Shown here: in pieces, positions 30,161 through 37,884 of the stretch | How positions within the stretch are numbered: position 1 is the stretch's first letter | How the letters are laid out: every line of letters begins with the position of its first letter | Virus record (IMG/VR): IMGVR_UViG_3300047550_000441 | Location: 1-41,629 of that record | Length of the DNA: 41,629 nucleotides | Source: a virus | Reading direction: 5' to 3' (one strand) | The notes under the pieces: generated by a model | What the model was told of the DNA's origin: nothing | Seen by the model: only the letters and a program-made list of their open reading frames with translations | Databases searched by the model: none | Translations under genes and position numbers: made by a program

Positions 30161-31090
30161 TTAGGCAGGTTGCAGGTAAGTAGATGCTTCTGGATAGTTC
30201 ATGCTGAAGGCTTGTTCCTTAAGGGCAGCAGCCTCTTTAGCTAGCAACATACGCTCCTTAATCTCCAAACCTGCTTTAGCAGAGAGGAGATAAGCAAGAT
30301 TGACTACCAAAGCAAGGTAGTACTCTTGAGGAAAGTCAGGATTATCTCCTGTAGCATCAAAGTCTTCAAATGTTCTTAAGAACGTAAATTCAATAATTGA
30401 AGTACCTCCATTGAACCTAGGGTACCAATATAGGGCAGGGCTTAGTTGAGGGTCAAAGTAGTACTGGTTAGGCTGAGAGGCAGTAGTACGATTACTAAAG
30501 GCATAATACTGATATTGGGAGATCTGAGTGATCTGCATACCTACCCCTGTAGCAGGGTAGAGTATATTAGCATCTAGAATTCTCTTAGGAGTGCTTATAC
30601 GGGTCGTAGTGACATAAGTATAGACATTAAGACCACTAGCTGCAGCCGTAGGCAAAGCAGTCGTGAGAGTGATTGTAGAGCCTGCAGGAGCACCATTGAT
30701 GGTAGTCCAGTGCATTGATCCAGAGGTCAATTCAATACCTATTGGTTGAGTATCTGCAAAGCCTGTTGCACTGGTTACAGTGATTGTAGAGGCACTAGCT
30801 GCTGCAGCTGCAGATAGGGTAGTCCTAGTATAGGCAGTCACCAGATGGTCAGTACCAAAGGTACCTGAGGAGACTCCTGTAATAGGAAGGGCATATCCCC
30901 TTTTGGTAGCCCAAAGTTGCATACCCTCAGACATCCATGCTTTAACCATCATGTTAAGAAGGGTTGCAGCCTCAGAGTACTGAGTTGCACTAGGAGTATC
31001 ACCTTCGCCAATGTAGTTGCAGTATTGCAGCGCAGCCTTGATTAAGGTATCTCTAGTCAGTGTGAAGTCAATACTACCAGAAGTGCTCAT
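30161..31090 (-). CDS. P22 gp4-like head-completion (tail accessory) protein
   Basis: The 309-aa protein begins with a helical TRDTLIKAALQYCNYIGEGD segment, followed by LNMMVKAWMSEGMQLW, both typical of the gp4/gp11-type ring bound beneath the portal. An inserted Thr/Ala-rich beta region spans about 85-165, and the C-terminal helical part includes PQEYYLALVVNLAYLLS. It would connect portal and tail and is followed by the gp10-like plug. A perfect palindrome at 30372 lies in the gene and is read as Phe-Leu-Arg. Confidence 0.82.
   Translation of the reverse strand: MSTSGSIDFTLTRDTLIKAALQYCNYIGEGDTPSATQYSEAATLLNMMVKAWMSEGMQLWATKRGYALPITGVSSGTFGTDHLVTAYTRTTLSAAAAASASTITVTSATGFADTQPIGIELTSGSMHWTTINGAPAGSTITLTTALPTAAASGLNVYTYVTTTRISTPKRILDANILYPATGVGMQITQISQYQYYAFSNRTTASQPNQYYFDPQLSPALYWYPRFNGGTSIIEFTFLRTFEDFDATGDNPDFPQEYYLALVVNLAYLLSAKAGLEIKERMLLAKEAAALKEQAFSMNYPEASTYLQPA
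30372..30383. repeat. Perfect palindrome GTTCTTAAGAAC in the gp4-like gene
   Basis: On the coding strand it is read in the TTC-TTA-AGA frame (Phe-Leu-Arg), unlike most copies. Confidence 0.9.
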
Positions 31091-31099
31091 TCAATATCC

Positions 31100-31351
31100 T
31101 TATTTCATATGTGCATGTTTATCTCTAGCGAAGGATCTGTTATCACTTGCAGACCTTACCCTGAGATTACTTAATGTATTGGAACCACCTTTAGCAAGGG
31201 GTTTAGCATGATCTATGTCTGCCTTGATGTCTCTCTTAAGGGCTTTCTCCATCATCCTATGTGCTTTATTACGCATAGCCCTTTTTCTTTTCTGCTCCTC
31301 AGAACCCTGATAATTCTGGTATTCTGATTTGTAATTACGGGTCTTGCCCAT
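31100..31351 (-). CDS. Small HNH endonuclease
   Basis: The 83-aa protein is very basic in its first 45 residues and carries an HNH motif, IDHAKPLAKGGSN with D47-H48, then LSNLRV and SDNRSF supplying the later Asn and His-like positions. Small HNH nucleases often work with the terminase or are free-standing homing-type enzymes. This one sits between the membrane/coiled-coil gene and the gp4-like gene. The zinc-binding cysteine pairs seen in some HNH proteins are absent. Confidence 0.82.
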   Translation of the reverse strand: MGKTRNYKSEYQNYQGSEEQKRKRAMRNKAHRMMEKALKRDIKADIDHAKPLAKGGSNTLSNLRVRSASDNRSFARDKHAHMK

Positions 31352-31671
31352 TATCTTTGCCTTGCCTCTAACTTTCTAATACGTTCTTCTTGATCTATAT
31401 TCTGTTTCATTAAGGTGCTAATCTCTAGAGTTCTTTGGGCAGTTAATGAGGCCCTCATAATCTCTGCCTGAGCTACCTTCTCTGCAAGAGTTGCAACTGC
31501 TACTTCAAGCCTGTCCATTTTAGTAGACATAGCGTTGACAGTTCCATACATAGTAATAGCTGCAGTAATGCCTGCAATGACCAAGGATTCAAAGATCTTT
31601 TGCATGTTTATTTGAGGATGTCGCCCACCAGTAGTTGTAGCAAGAAATGGGACTATGCTTAATAGGTCCAT
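31351..31671 (-). CDS. Membrane-anchored coiled-coil protein, possible inner-membrane spanin
   Basis: The 106-aa product has one hydrophobic segment at about 28-45 (ESLVIAGITAAITMYGTV) followed by a charged coiled coil to the end (MDRLEVAVATLAEKVAQAE, ERIRKLEARQR). That is the layout of Rz-type inner-membrane spanins and of some small virion proteins. A 50-aa lipoprotein gene lies 650 nt upstream, which could be the outer-membrane partner. The start may be ATG 31671 or 31605. It overlaps the HNH gene by one base. Confidence 0.65.
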   Translation of the reverse strand: MDLLSIVPFLATTTGGRHPQINMQKIFESLVIAGITAAITMYGTVNAMSTKMDRLEVAVATLAEKVAQAEIMRASLTAQRTLEISTLMKQNIDQEERIRKLEARQR

Positions 31672-31672
31672 G

Positions 31673-31963
31673 TTATATCAGATTGTTGTTTGTACCAGTA
31701 GGAATTGTAGTATCCTGATTACCTACACTGGTAGAGATATAATCGACAGTGATAAACCTGTCTTGCTGCTCTGGTCTAGTCCAAGGCAATGCTTTAGGTG
31801 CCTTATCCTTGACAAACTCTTGAGGGTGTCTAGGTTCCCAATCCTTCCTACAGACCTTCAACCCATCCCATCTATCCATGAGTTGAGTAGATCTGAACTC
31901 AAAACCACATACATCACATACTGCAGACCATACTCCCGGTATATATACTTTTGGATTTGGCAT
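31673..31963 (-). CDS. Small zinc-ribbon-like protein, 96 aa
   Basis: ATG 31963 follows GGGAGA; a start at 31981 would overlap the previous gene. The N-terminus has CDVCGFEFRS and a later KVCRKDWE, giving a CxxC...C site that could bind zinc with a histidine (PRHPQE). The rest is polar with no recognised domain. Similar short zinc-ribbon proteins occur in the head-to-tail gene region of many podophages, with unknown function. Confidence 0.68.
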   Translation of the reverse strand: MPNPKVYIPGVWSAVCDVCGFEFRSTQLMDRWDGLKVCRKDWEPRHPQEFVKDKAPKALPWTRPEQQDRFITVDYISTSVGNQDTTIPTGTNNNLI

Positions 31964-31965
31964 GA

Positions 31966-32325
31966 TTAGGCTTTCTCCCACTTGTTAGAACCTGCAATTT
32001 GAAACTTATCCCATTTATAGGGTAGCAGGTAATACTCTGTAGGATAAGCATAACGGTTATCCAGAACCCAAGTAGTAGTCTCATCATCTGCTAATAGTAC
32101 ACAATGGTACTCACCTGTCTCTACATAACAGGTAGCTAACCTGAGTTTCTCAGGAGGGATACCTTTCTCTAGGAGTTTATAGTACTTACCTAAGGCAAAG
32201 TCTTCACAGTCTCCTCCTTGAGGCCCTATCTTTTCCCAAAACTCAGAGGAGCTATACAACTCCCAATCTGCCTTGTAGGGCAGTTTGTTGACTTCAAAGT
32301 TGACCTCTCTAAGAATCTCAATCAT
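31966..32325 (-). CDS. Transglutaminase-like cysteine protease (C93/BTLCP type)
   Basis: The 119-aa protein has GGDCEDFALGKYYKLLEKG with the nucleophile Cys40, then YHCVLL with His74 and VLDN with Asp89, the Cys-His-Asp triad of bacterial transglutaminase-like cysteine proteinases. The family's exact reaction in phages is not known; peptidoglycan-linked or virion processing roles are possible. Its ATG overlaps the stop of the 50-aa lipoprotein gene (TAATG). Confidence 0.82.
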   Translation of the reverse strand: MIEILREVNFEVNKLPYKADWELYSSSEFWEKIGPQGGDCEDFALGKYYKLLEKGIPPEKLRLATCYVETGEYHCVLLADDETTTWVLDNRYAYPTEYYLLPYKWDKFQIAGSNKWEKA

Positions 32326-32477
32326 TACTTAGCCCTACAAATAGGTTCTAGAGGATGACGTAAGCAGTAGGCAGTATACCCTTGTGGAGCATCTGCCTCC
32401 TGCCCTGACCCCTTCAGGGGTCCTGTAGGAGTACAGTTAACTAAGGTTATTGTCAGCAGGAGGATAAAGTTCTTCAT
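32325..32477 (-). CDS. Small lipoprotein, 50 aa, candidate outer-membrane spanin
   Basis: An ATG at 32477 after AGAAGAG opens 50 codons ending in a TAA at 32325-32327 that overlaps the protease start (TAATG). The N-terminus MKNFILLLTITLVNC is a short signal peptide with a lipobox-like cysteine at residue 15 (Asn at -1 is unusual). The mature part is short with prolines and two cysteines near the end (YCLRHPLEPIC). This is the layout of Rz1-type lipoproteins. The start lies inside the end of the upstream 112-aa gene, also common for Rz1-like genes. Without it the 110-nt gap has no gene. Confidence 0.62.
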   Translation of the reverse strand: MKNFILLLTITLVNCTPTGPLKGSGQEADAPQGYTAYCLRHPLEPICRAK

Positions 32478-32775
32478 ACTCTTCTCTTGTTATCATAGGC
32501 CATCCTGCATATGCCATTTTGATTCCATCGGGTAGTTCGTTCTTAAGAACATTGATGTAAGGGCTTGTACCATTCCATTCCGCAGCATACAGGATATTAG
32601 AATAATCTGTAATCTTCTCTCCTATAGTATGCAACTGAGGATCACGCGGAGTTACCGAAAACACCGGCATTCCATCCTTGTCCAATCCGGTCTGCGTGTG
32701 CAGATCGTTGTTGATCTCAATGGCAAGCTGGCGAGGGGCTTTGCGGCGTTCTTCTTTGATTATCGTGTGAATCAT
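32437..32775 (-). CDS. Unknown protein next to the tail fibre, 112 aa (chimeric)
   Basis: The ATG overlaps the fibre stop (ATGA) after GGGAGG. The first 45-50 residues are basic and coded by CpG-rich DNA like the fibre gene; the rest is coded in the phage's usual style and includes a perfect palindrome. The C-terminal half (AAEWNGTSPYINV, PMITREEYEELYPP) resembles the kind of small protein found after fibre genes, which may help fibre folding or attachment. No family is certain. The gene looks like the site of a recombination boundary. Confidence 0.65.
   Translation of the reverse strand: MIHTIIKEERRKAPRQLAIEINNDLHTQTGLDKDGMPVFSVTPRDPQLHTIGEKITDYSNILYAAEWNGTSPYINVLKNELPDGIKMAYAGWPMITREEYEELYPPADNNLS
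32539..32550. repeat. Perfect palindrome GTTCTTAAGAAC beside the foreign-looking fibre block
   Basis: It lies about 100 nt outside the CpG-rich segment, in the native-looking half of the 112-aa gene. Confidence 0.9.
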
Positions 32776-35700
32776 GTCGTCCTCCCTTGCCAGTACGCTG
32801 CTGATTGAGACTGCGAATAGATTTGAAGGTTACGGAGATTCCCATTAAGACTCGCACCGCCTGATCCATTTTGACCCACTGCAAGGGCAGTACCCGCAAC
32901 TAATAGATTTCCATTGTAAGAACCACTAAAAGCAACTCCGTTCTGAATTACTCTAGAAACAGAGGTGCCTGCATCCCAACTCGCAGCAAGTTTTGCTACA
33001 GCATTACCAGCAATATTTTTAGTGCCTATTGGATTGTTTGTACCATCATAAAACTCTGCTCCAAATAAATTTGCAGTAAAAACAATCCCCAAAGGAATAG
33101 TTCCAGCGGTCTTGATGCCCACACAGACCCTATCTCCTAATGTTGCTGTATCTGAAGTAAACACTTCCGCATAGCAACTTCCAGAAGCTAGGATATTTGA
33201 TGTCTGTGCATACGTCAGCACATCCGCATTCCTCGTAACCGCCACTGTGGTTGTGGTGATCGGAGAGGTGGCTACGGAGCCGGTTTCTAGTTGAAAACCC
33301 CAAACATATACAGACTCAGTACCCGAGGCAGAATTGTAGTTATAGACCTGATTATCAGAAGCAAAAGGCTCTATGACTAAATTAGCACCACCAGCCCCAC
33401 CCGTGCCGGTTATAGTGCAACGATACCAACCATTGCCTACTGCTGTAATCGTAGCGGTGAATCCAGCAGAAACAGTCCCTACAACCCCTGTAGTCAAATT
33501 AAAAAATGCACCATCGCCTTGTGCTTGGTTAAAGCCGCCACTTCCATAGGAAAGACCCAACCAACTTGTGCCAAGAGCTTTTGCATACACTGAAGCTGTG
33601 TAGGTAGTAGATGCTTGTGTATTGGGGTAATAGACACGATGATCCGTCGCGCCTGCTGATGCAGTTATTTTGTCTGCTGTGGTTGTTCCATCAGGCGCAG
33701 TAGTTTGGTCTACTGCTACAGCAGCACCCGCGCCGACAGTCCAGCCTGTTCCAAACGTTTGGCTTTGCAAAGCCAGATTCGTCGCCGCAGGCTCTGCGTT
33801 GTATCCCACTGGGCCGGAGGCATCCCAAGGAGCAGGGATTCCGAGAACTGTTTTGGCAGCAGTCGTGGTTGCAACATAGCCAGATGCGGCGGAGCCGGTT
33901 TCGAGTTGGACTCCCCATATGTAGGCACCTTTTGTTATATCTCCTAGATATGTAAGAGAAGCTGCTCCAGTACCTGAGCCATTATCCAGTCCTATACGAA
34001 GAGCAATATTTGCAGTTGCTGGAGAGGTTGCTGTAAAACGGCATCTATAAAAGCCATTTGCTGCTGGAGATATTGAAGCCGAGGCAGATGCCCAACCAAC
34101 ACCGCCATTCGCATATGGAGCAACTCCTATCTGTCCACCAGCAAGATCAAATACCACAGTCTCAACATCTGAAACAAGATCGGAAACCTCCATAAATATT
34201 CTTGTTCTTTCACCCTGCTTCGCGAAACAAGTAAATGTGTACTGTATTGCAGAAGAAGCTTTTGCTACCGTTTGAGATGCAAAATGAATAGTTGTTGTAG
34301 CAGCCTCTACTAATTTGTCAGCGGTGGTTGTCCCATCAGGTGCCACTACTGCGTCAGCAGTTATAGTTATATTGTTTTTTGTCCAACTCGCGTTATCAAA
34401 AGTCTGACTCTGCAAACACAAATTCGTAATGCTCTGCTTCTTCGCCCCGAAGATCGCAGCGTTTCCGTTGATTGTCCAGATTTCTCCAGTAGCATCAGAC
34501 GCCCACTGACCACCCTCTATGCCATCACCGGCGAGGTTGTTGGGGTTGAAGTCGAGAACCAGATTTGTCTCTGTAATATCGCTGTAAGTTCTGCTTCGGT
34601 ATATATTCCCTGACCAGGGACCAGTCGTTCCGTCGCCGTGCATCCCAACACTTACTTGATCTGAATTAGTCGCTCGTATATGCACACCTGCTGTGGTCCT
34701 CGCAGTGCCTAATTGTGTCCAATTTGTTCCATCCGTCGAGTACCAAAAAGTCACAGAACTCTGTGCAGAGCCATTGTCCACATCACAAATAACTTTTACA
34801 TAAAACTTTTGGTTCGCAAGAATAGTGGCCGGAAGCGTGGCAGTACTCTGCACGTTTATTGAATTGGTGCCTACAGACACATAACTCAGCGTACCTGTAC
34901 TGAGTAAAAAAGCCCATCCTGCAGCGCCGCCCACAAATTTATATTGCAGCCTCCCGCTCGCCCCATTCGGAAGTGCGGTGTTTGTTACTTCCTGCACAAT
35001 CGTCATGTCACCAGTGAGCAACAGGTTTGCGTTGCTCGGTGTCGAGAAGTAACTCCCCGCCACCCCCGGCAGCACCCCAAACTTGGCATTGCTGGAGTTG
35101 ATTGCTGCACCTGTGGCCTCGGTGACTACGTTGCTTGAGACAGTGTTCCCGTTGAGGGTGGAGAAGTACTTGACTCCATCTACCATTGCTCCGTGGTAGG
35201 GGCTTGAGAGAACGCCTACAGAGACATATTCGCTTGGGTTTTGGTTGGTTTGGCCGGTGACAAGTTCACATTGTGGATAAGCAATATCAATAGCATCCCC
35301 AGAGGTAGCTATTGTGAAACCTACCATTCGACCGTTTATAGCAACAGACAAAGCCCCAGAAGAAAATCTTTTCCACTGACTAGTAAGAGTTACCGTGACT
35401 AAAGTTGAGTTGTCTGCGCCATACAATTGAATGGTTCCTGTACCCGTTCTACGGCGCATATACAGAGTTGAAACAGCAGTACCAGCAGAACTACTGCCTG
35501 ATCCATTTGTACGGAAATCTGCATTAGCTCCAGTGGCAGTTATTGTCCAAGCGTTAGTCCCTCCAAAGGGATCATCAATACCTCCGGTAGTCGTTCCATT
35601 TGTGTGTGTTACAGCCCAAGTGATAGGGTCAGTTAGCGGAGAAATGCTTAAATTCTGGACCCGCCTCGCCCCACTGAACCCCACTTCATTTGCAAGGATC

Positions 35701-35882
35701 GGCTTATACAGACCTTCGAAATCGACGATGGACTTTGTGGCCAAGGCGCGGCTGAAGGTAGCAGTAGAGCTACCTCTTGCAAAGGTAGGTTGTACACTAG
35801 TCTGCAAAGGAAGTCTGAAGGACAGTCCTGCATCTGCAGAACTGCCTCCATTGTTACCATACAGTTTCTTCTTGTGAGTCAT
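32772..35882 (-). CDS. Tail fibre / receptor-binding protein, 1,036 aa
   Basis: The first 40-50 residues form a likely virion anchor. A first beta-sandwich module (about 75-220) ends in the fibre-type NPSEYVSVGVLSSPYHGA segment. A LamG/concanavalin-like domain (about 235-440) follows. Two similar modules then begin at about 485 and 705, each with LQSQTF, then APDGTTTADK and VQLETGS/FQLETGS, typical of carbohydrate-binding or head-spike modules. The C-terminus has another beta-rich segment. It would bind the host surface. From base about 35,750 down to 32,640 the DNA is CpG-rich and has none of the palindromes, suggesting acquisition of everything after the anchor. Confidence 0.85.
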   Translation of the reverse strand: MTHKKKLYGNNGGSSADAGLSFRLPLQTSVQPTFARGSSTATFSRALATKSIVDFEGLYKPILANEVGFSGARRVQNLSISPLTDPITWAVTHTNGTTTGGIDDPFGGTNAWTITATGANADFRTNGSGSSSAGTAVSTLYMRRRTGTGTIQLYGADNSTLVTVTLTSQWKRFSSGALSVAINGRMVGFTIATSGDAIDIAYPQCELVTGQTNQNPSEYVSVGVLSSPYHGAMVDGVKYFSTLNGNTVSSNVVTEATGAAINSSNAKFGVLPGVAGSYFSTPSNANLLLTGDMTIVQEVTNTALPNGASGRLQYKFVGGAAGWAFLLSTGTLSYVSVGTNSINVQSTATLPATILANQKFYVKVICDVDNGSAQSSVTFWYSTDGTNWTQLGTARTTAGVHIRATNSDQVSVGMHGDGTTGPWSGNIYRSRTYSDITETNLVLDFNPNNLAGDGIEGGQWASDATGEIWTINGNAAIFGAKKQSITNLCLQSQTFDNASWTKNNITITADAVVAPDGTTTADKLVEAATTTIHFASQTVAKASSAIQYTFTCFAKQGERTRIFMEVSDLVSDVETVVFDLAGGQIGVAPYANGGVGWASASASISPAANGFYRCRFTATSPATANIALRIGLDNGSGTGAASLTYLGDITKGAYIWGVQLETGSAASGYVATTTAAKTVLGIPAPWDASGPVGYNAEPAATNLALQSQTFGTGWTVGAGAAVAVDQTTAPDGTTTADKITASAGATDHRVYYPNTQASTTYTASVYAKALGTSWLGLSYGSGGFNQAQGDGAFFNLTTGVVGTVSAGFTATITAVGNGWYRCTITGTGGAGGANLVIEPFASDNQVYNYNSASGTESVYVWGFQLETGSVATSPITTTTVAVTRNADVLTYAQTSNILASGSCYAEVFTSDTATLGDRVCVGIKTAGTIPLGIVFTANLFGAEFYDGTNNPIGTKNIAGNAVAKLAASWDAGTSVSRVIQNGVAFSGSYNGNLLVAGTALAVGQNGSGGASLNGNLRNLQIYSQSQSAAYWQGRTT

Positions 35883-36280
35883 TAGGCTTTCTTCTTGAAG
35901 GTCATGGTAATGTCATAGGTTGCACCTGAGACTGCACCATTAGTAGTTAACAGTACATCTCCTGTACCTCCAGTAGTATTAGGATCTACTACCTTACCTG
36001 TTTCCCTGAAGCTCTCATAACCATTACCTGAGAGAGTCATTAGTTCATCATCAGTAGTATGATCCCAATCAAGTCGTACACTTACAAAACCCTGCACTGC
36101 CCATCGAATCTCTTCTAGGGCAAGCCTTCCGGGTTCAGTGCCTACTATAGGACCTGTAAGGGTAGACTTATCCACCTTGATGACACCGGACTCGCCAGTG
36201 CCATCAGAGCGGTTCTGTATCCTTACAGAGTACCTATTTAGTCCGTCAAACCGGACTTGAGTATCTACAGTATCTGCCAT
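35882..36280 (-). CDS. Putative structural protein, 132 aa
   Basis: A beta-rich product with RYSVRIQNRSDGTGES, a central EEIRWAVQGFVSVRLDWDH strand pair and a C-terminal YDITMTFKKKA. It looks like a single beta-sandwich virion protein. It lies between the 249-aa structural protein and the tail fibre, ending one base into the fibre start, so it may form the base to which the fibre attaches. That role is inference from position. Confidence 0.7.
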   Translation of the reverse strand: MADTVDTQVRFDGLNRYSVRIQNRSDGTGESGVIKVDKSTLTGPIVGTEPGRLALEEIRWAVQGFVSVRLDWDHTTDDELMTLSGNGYESFRETGKVVDPNTTGGTGDVLLTTNGAVSGATYDITMTFKKKA

Positions 36281-36291
36281 TTAGATACCTC

Positions 36292-37041
36292 TTAGCGTTC
36301 TACGGCTGCAATGATAAAGTCAACAGTCATTACCTTTGCAACTGCTTCACCATTCTGAATACCAAAACTGACTGCCAAGACGGTATCAGGAAGGTAGGTG
36401 CTGGAGGCATCAAGAGTACCCTTCTGAACATCATTGACATAGTATCGTACCGAACTGACACCATCGTAATACCAACCTACAGTCAGATAAGTGTTATCTG
36501 CAATGGTAGCAATATTGGTAGCAGAGGTTTGACCAGTAGAGGCATCTTTCTGACAATAGACATCCAACTGAGCATCACCGTCATCTTTTTGGAAATAGAT
36601 TCCATCAGTCACTGCCAGAGGAGTAGTATCAATTACCTGAAGACCCATAACAAAGTCAGATTGAGTAGCATCCGAGACTTTGAAACGAGCCTTGAAGAAG
36701 GCTTTCTTACCTGCGGCCAAGGTAAAGCAAGCAGGCTTTTTCTGGACAAAGATATTGTCATCATCTGCAGCATCACAGGTAAGAGTTAGAGCACCACCTG
36801 TCTCACCAGAGAATGCAGAGGCAGCATTACCTGCTCCAGCTTCAGTTACGGTAATAGTCCAGCCACCTGCAGAGGCAGCAGCTAGGCCAGAGGTAGCAAT
36901 AGGAAAGGTAGTGGCCCCAGAGCAGAAATCTTCAAAGAAAGTAATTACACGAGTAGGATCAGGTTGAGGCATACTCCAGAGGGGAGAGCCTGCATTGTCA
37001 GCCGTAGAGAGGCCATTCTTAGCACGAGTGGGAGCACCCAT
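36292..37041 (-). CDS. Putative structural protein with LamG-like fold, 249 aa
   Basis: The protein has strands typical of a concanavalin/LamG jelly-roll: FFEDFCSGATTFP near the start, KKAFFKARFKVSD, FVMGLQVIDTT, and YLTVGWYYDGVSSVRYYVND near the end. Such domains decorate phage heads and bind sugars or other surfaces. It is encoded between the glycosyltransferase and the 132-aa protein, two bases after the former, so it is probably an abundant virion protein. The fold call is by pattern only. Confidence 0.7.
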   Translation of the reverse strand: MGAPTRAKNGLSTADNAGSPLWSMPQPDPTRVITFFEDFCSGATTFPIATSGLAAASAGGWTITVTEAGAGNAASAFSGETGGALTLTCDAADDDNIFVQKKPACFTLAAGKKAFFKARFKVSDATQSDFVMGLQVIDTTPLAVTDGIYFQKDDGDAQLDVYCQKDASTGQTSATNIATIADNTYLTVGWYYDGVSSVRYYVNDVQKGTLDASSTYLPDTVLAVSFGIQNGEAVAKVMTVDFIIAAVER

Positions 37042-37043
37042 AT

Positions 37044-37823
37044 TTAAATCTCCTTAGTTGTTGTCGCAGAGCCGTTTGGAGAAGAACGAAGAAGTTGACT
37101 TTGTTTATCTTCGGCCTGCTTGATAAAATCAGGAAAGAATCCTGAGAACTTGGCATCATAATCTTTATTACCAATATGGACTAGATCAATGCCGGGATCT
37201 AACCATACTTCACCACCGAATTCTGTTACCCATCTATGGAGAAAGCATACATCTTCTCCGTAGAAGTCAGTCCCTACTACTTGATTGTAGAAGTACTGAG
37301 TAATGATGTCCTCATCTACAGAGAACTTCTTGCTATTGGCTTCCATTCTTAAGAACACTGACCTATCTATAATCATGAATCCTGCACCACAACCTGTGAT
37401 TGAGAGTAGACCATATTCATTAATTACCAACTTACCTTCGTCTGTATAGACAGGGTTGATAAAGAACTTGGTAGGCTCTTTCTTAGCAGGATAGGTACCA
37501 CAGACTATAGGGTACTTACTTGAGAATACTAACAACCTTTCTAGATCTTCCCATTTGAACTTGATGTCAGAATCAAGGAAGACTAACTTCTGAGCAGTTG
37601 AGTCCTTAAGGAACTTGGCTACTAACCTATTCCTGCTATAGTCTACTAGGGCGTTGCCCTTCTCATAGATTACTGCAGACTTAACTCCCATATTGTTTAA
37701 CTTCATACCTGCATGATAAACTGCAGCTAACTGCTCTACTACTACTTTCCCATCATATGCCGGGATTGCAAAGGCTATACCGCCTAATGTACTGAGATCT
37801 ACCTCTAGTGAGCTATCGCTCAT
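37044..37823 (-). CDS. GT-A fold glycosyltransferase (family 2-like)
   Basis: The 259-aa enzyme has the nucleotide-sugar-binding pattern of GT-A enzymes: an N-terminal beta strand (IAFAIPAYDG), NALVDYSRNRLV, the metal-binding DSD at 84-86 in VFLDSDIKF, a GCGAGFMIIDR loop, the acidic GEDVCFLHRW and a late LDPGIDLVHIGN histidine (H216). It transfers sugar from a nucleotide donor; the acceptor is unknown. AAGGAT precedes the ATG. It sits right after the major capsid gene and before structural genes, so a virion protein is a likely acceptor. Confidence 0.85.
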   Translation of the reverse strand: MSDSSLEVDLSTLGGIAFAIPAYDGKVVVEQLAAVYHAGMKLNNMGVKSAVIYEKGNALVDYSRNRLVAKFLKDSTAQKLVFLDSDIKFKWEDLERLLVFSSKYPIVCGTYPAKKEPTKFFINPVYTDEGKLVINEYGLLSITGCGAGFMIIDRSVFLRMEANSKKFSVDEDIITQYFYNQVVGTDFYGEDVCFLHRWVTEFGGEVWLDPGIDLVHIGNKDYDAKFSGFFPDFIKQAEDKQSQLLRSSPNGSATTTKEI

Positions 37824-37842
37824 GATATCCTTCTAGGTTGAT

Positions 37843-37866
37843 CCTAGGGGTTTTGAGGCCCCTAGG
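37843..37866 (-). terminator. Strong hairpin just after the major capsid gene
   Basis: CCTAGGGG and CCCCTAGG (eight perfect pairs) enclose an eight-base loop, about 20 bases past the capsid stop and before the glycosyltransferase ribosome site. There is no T-run after the stem, so it may be a transcript-stabilising or processing hairpin rather than a full terminator. It could raise capsid expression relative to the next gene. Confidence 0.5.
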
Positions 37867-37884
37867 AGGTTACATCAAGGCTGC

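Noticed and set aside
32403-32422. Hairpin GACCCC-TTCA-GGGGTC as a terminator
   Set aside because: It lies inside the 50-aa lipoprotein coding sequence and has no following T-run on either strand.
33640-34440. Similar DNA segments in the fibre gene, considered as template/variable repeats of a diversity-generating retroelement
   Set aside because: No reverse transcriptase is present in the window. The repeats mark duplicated protein modules and show no adenine-specific changes.
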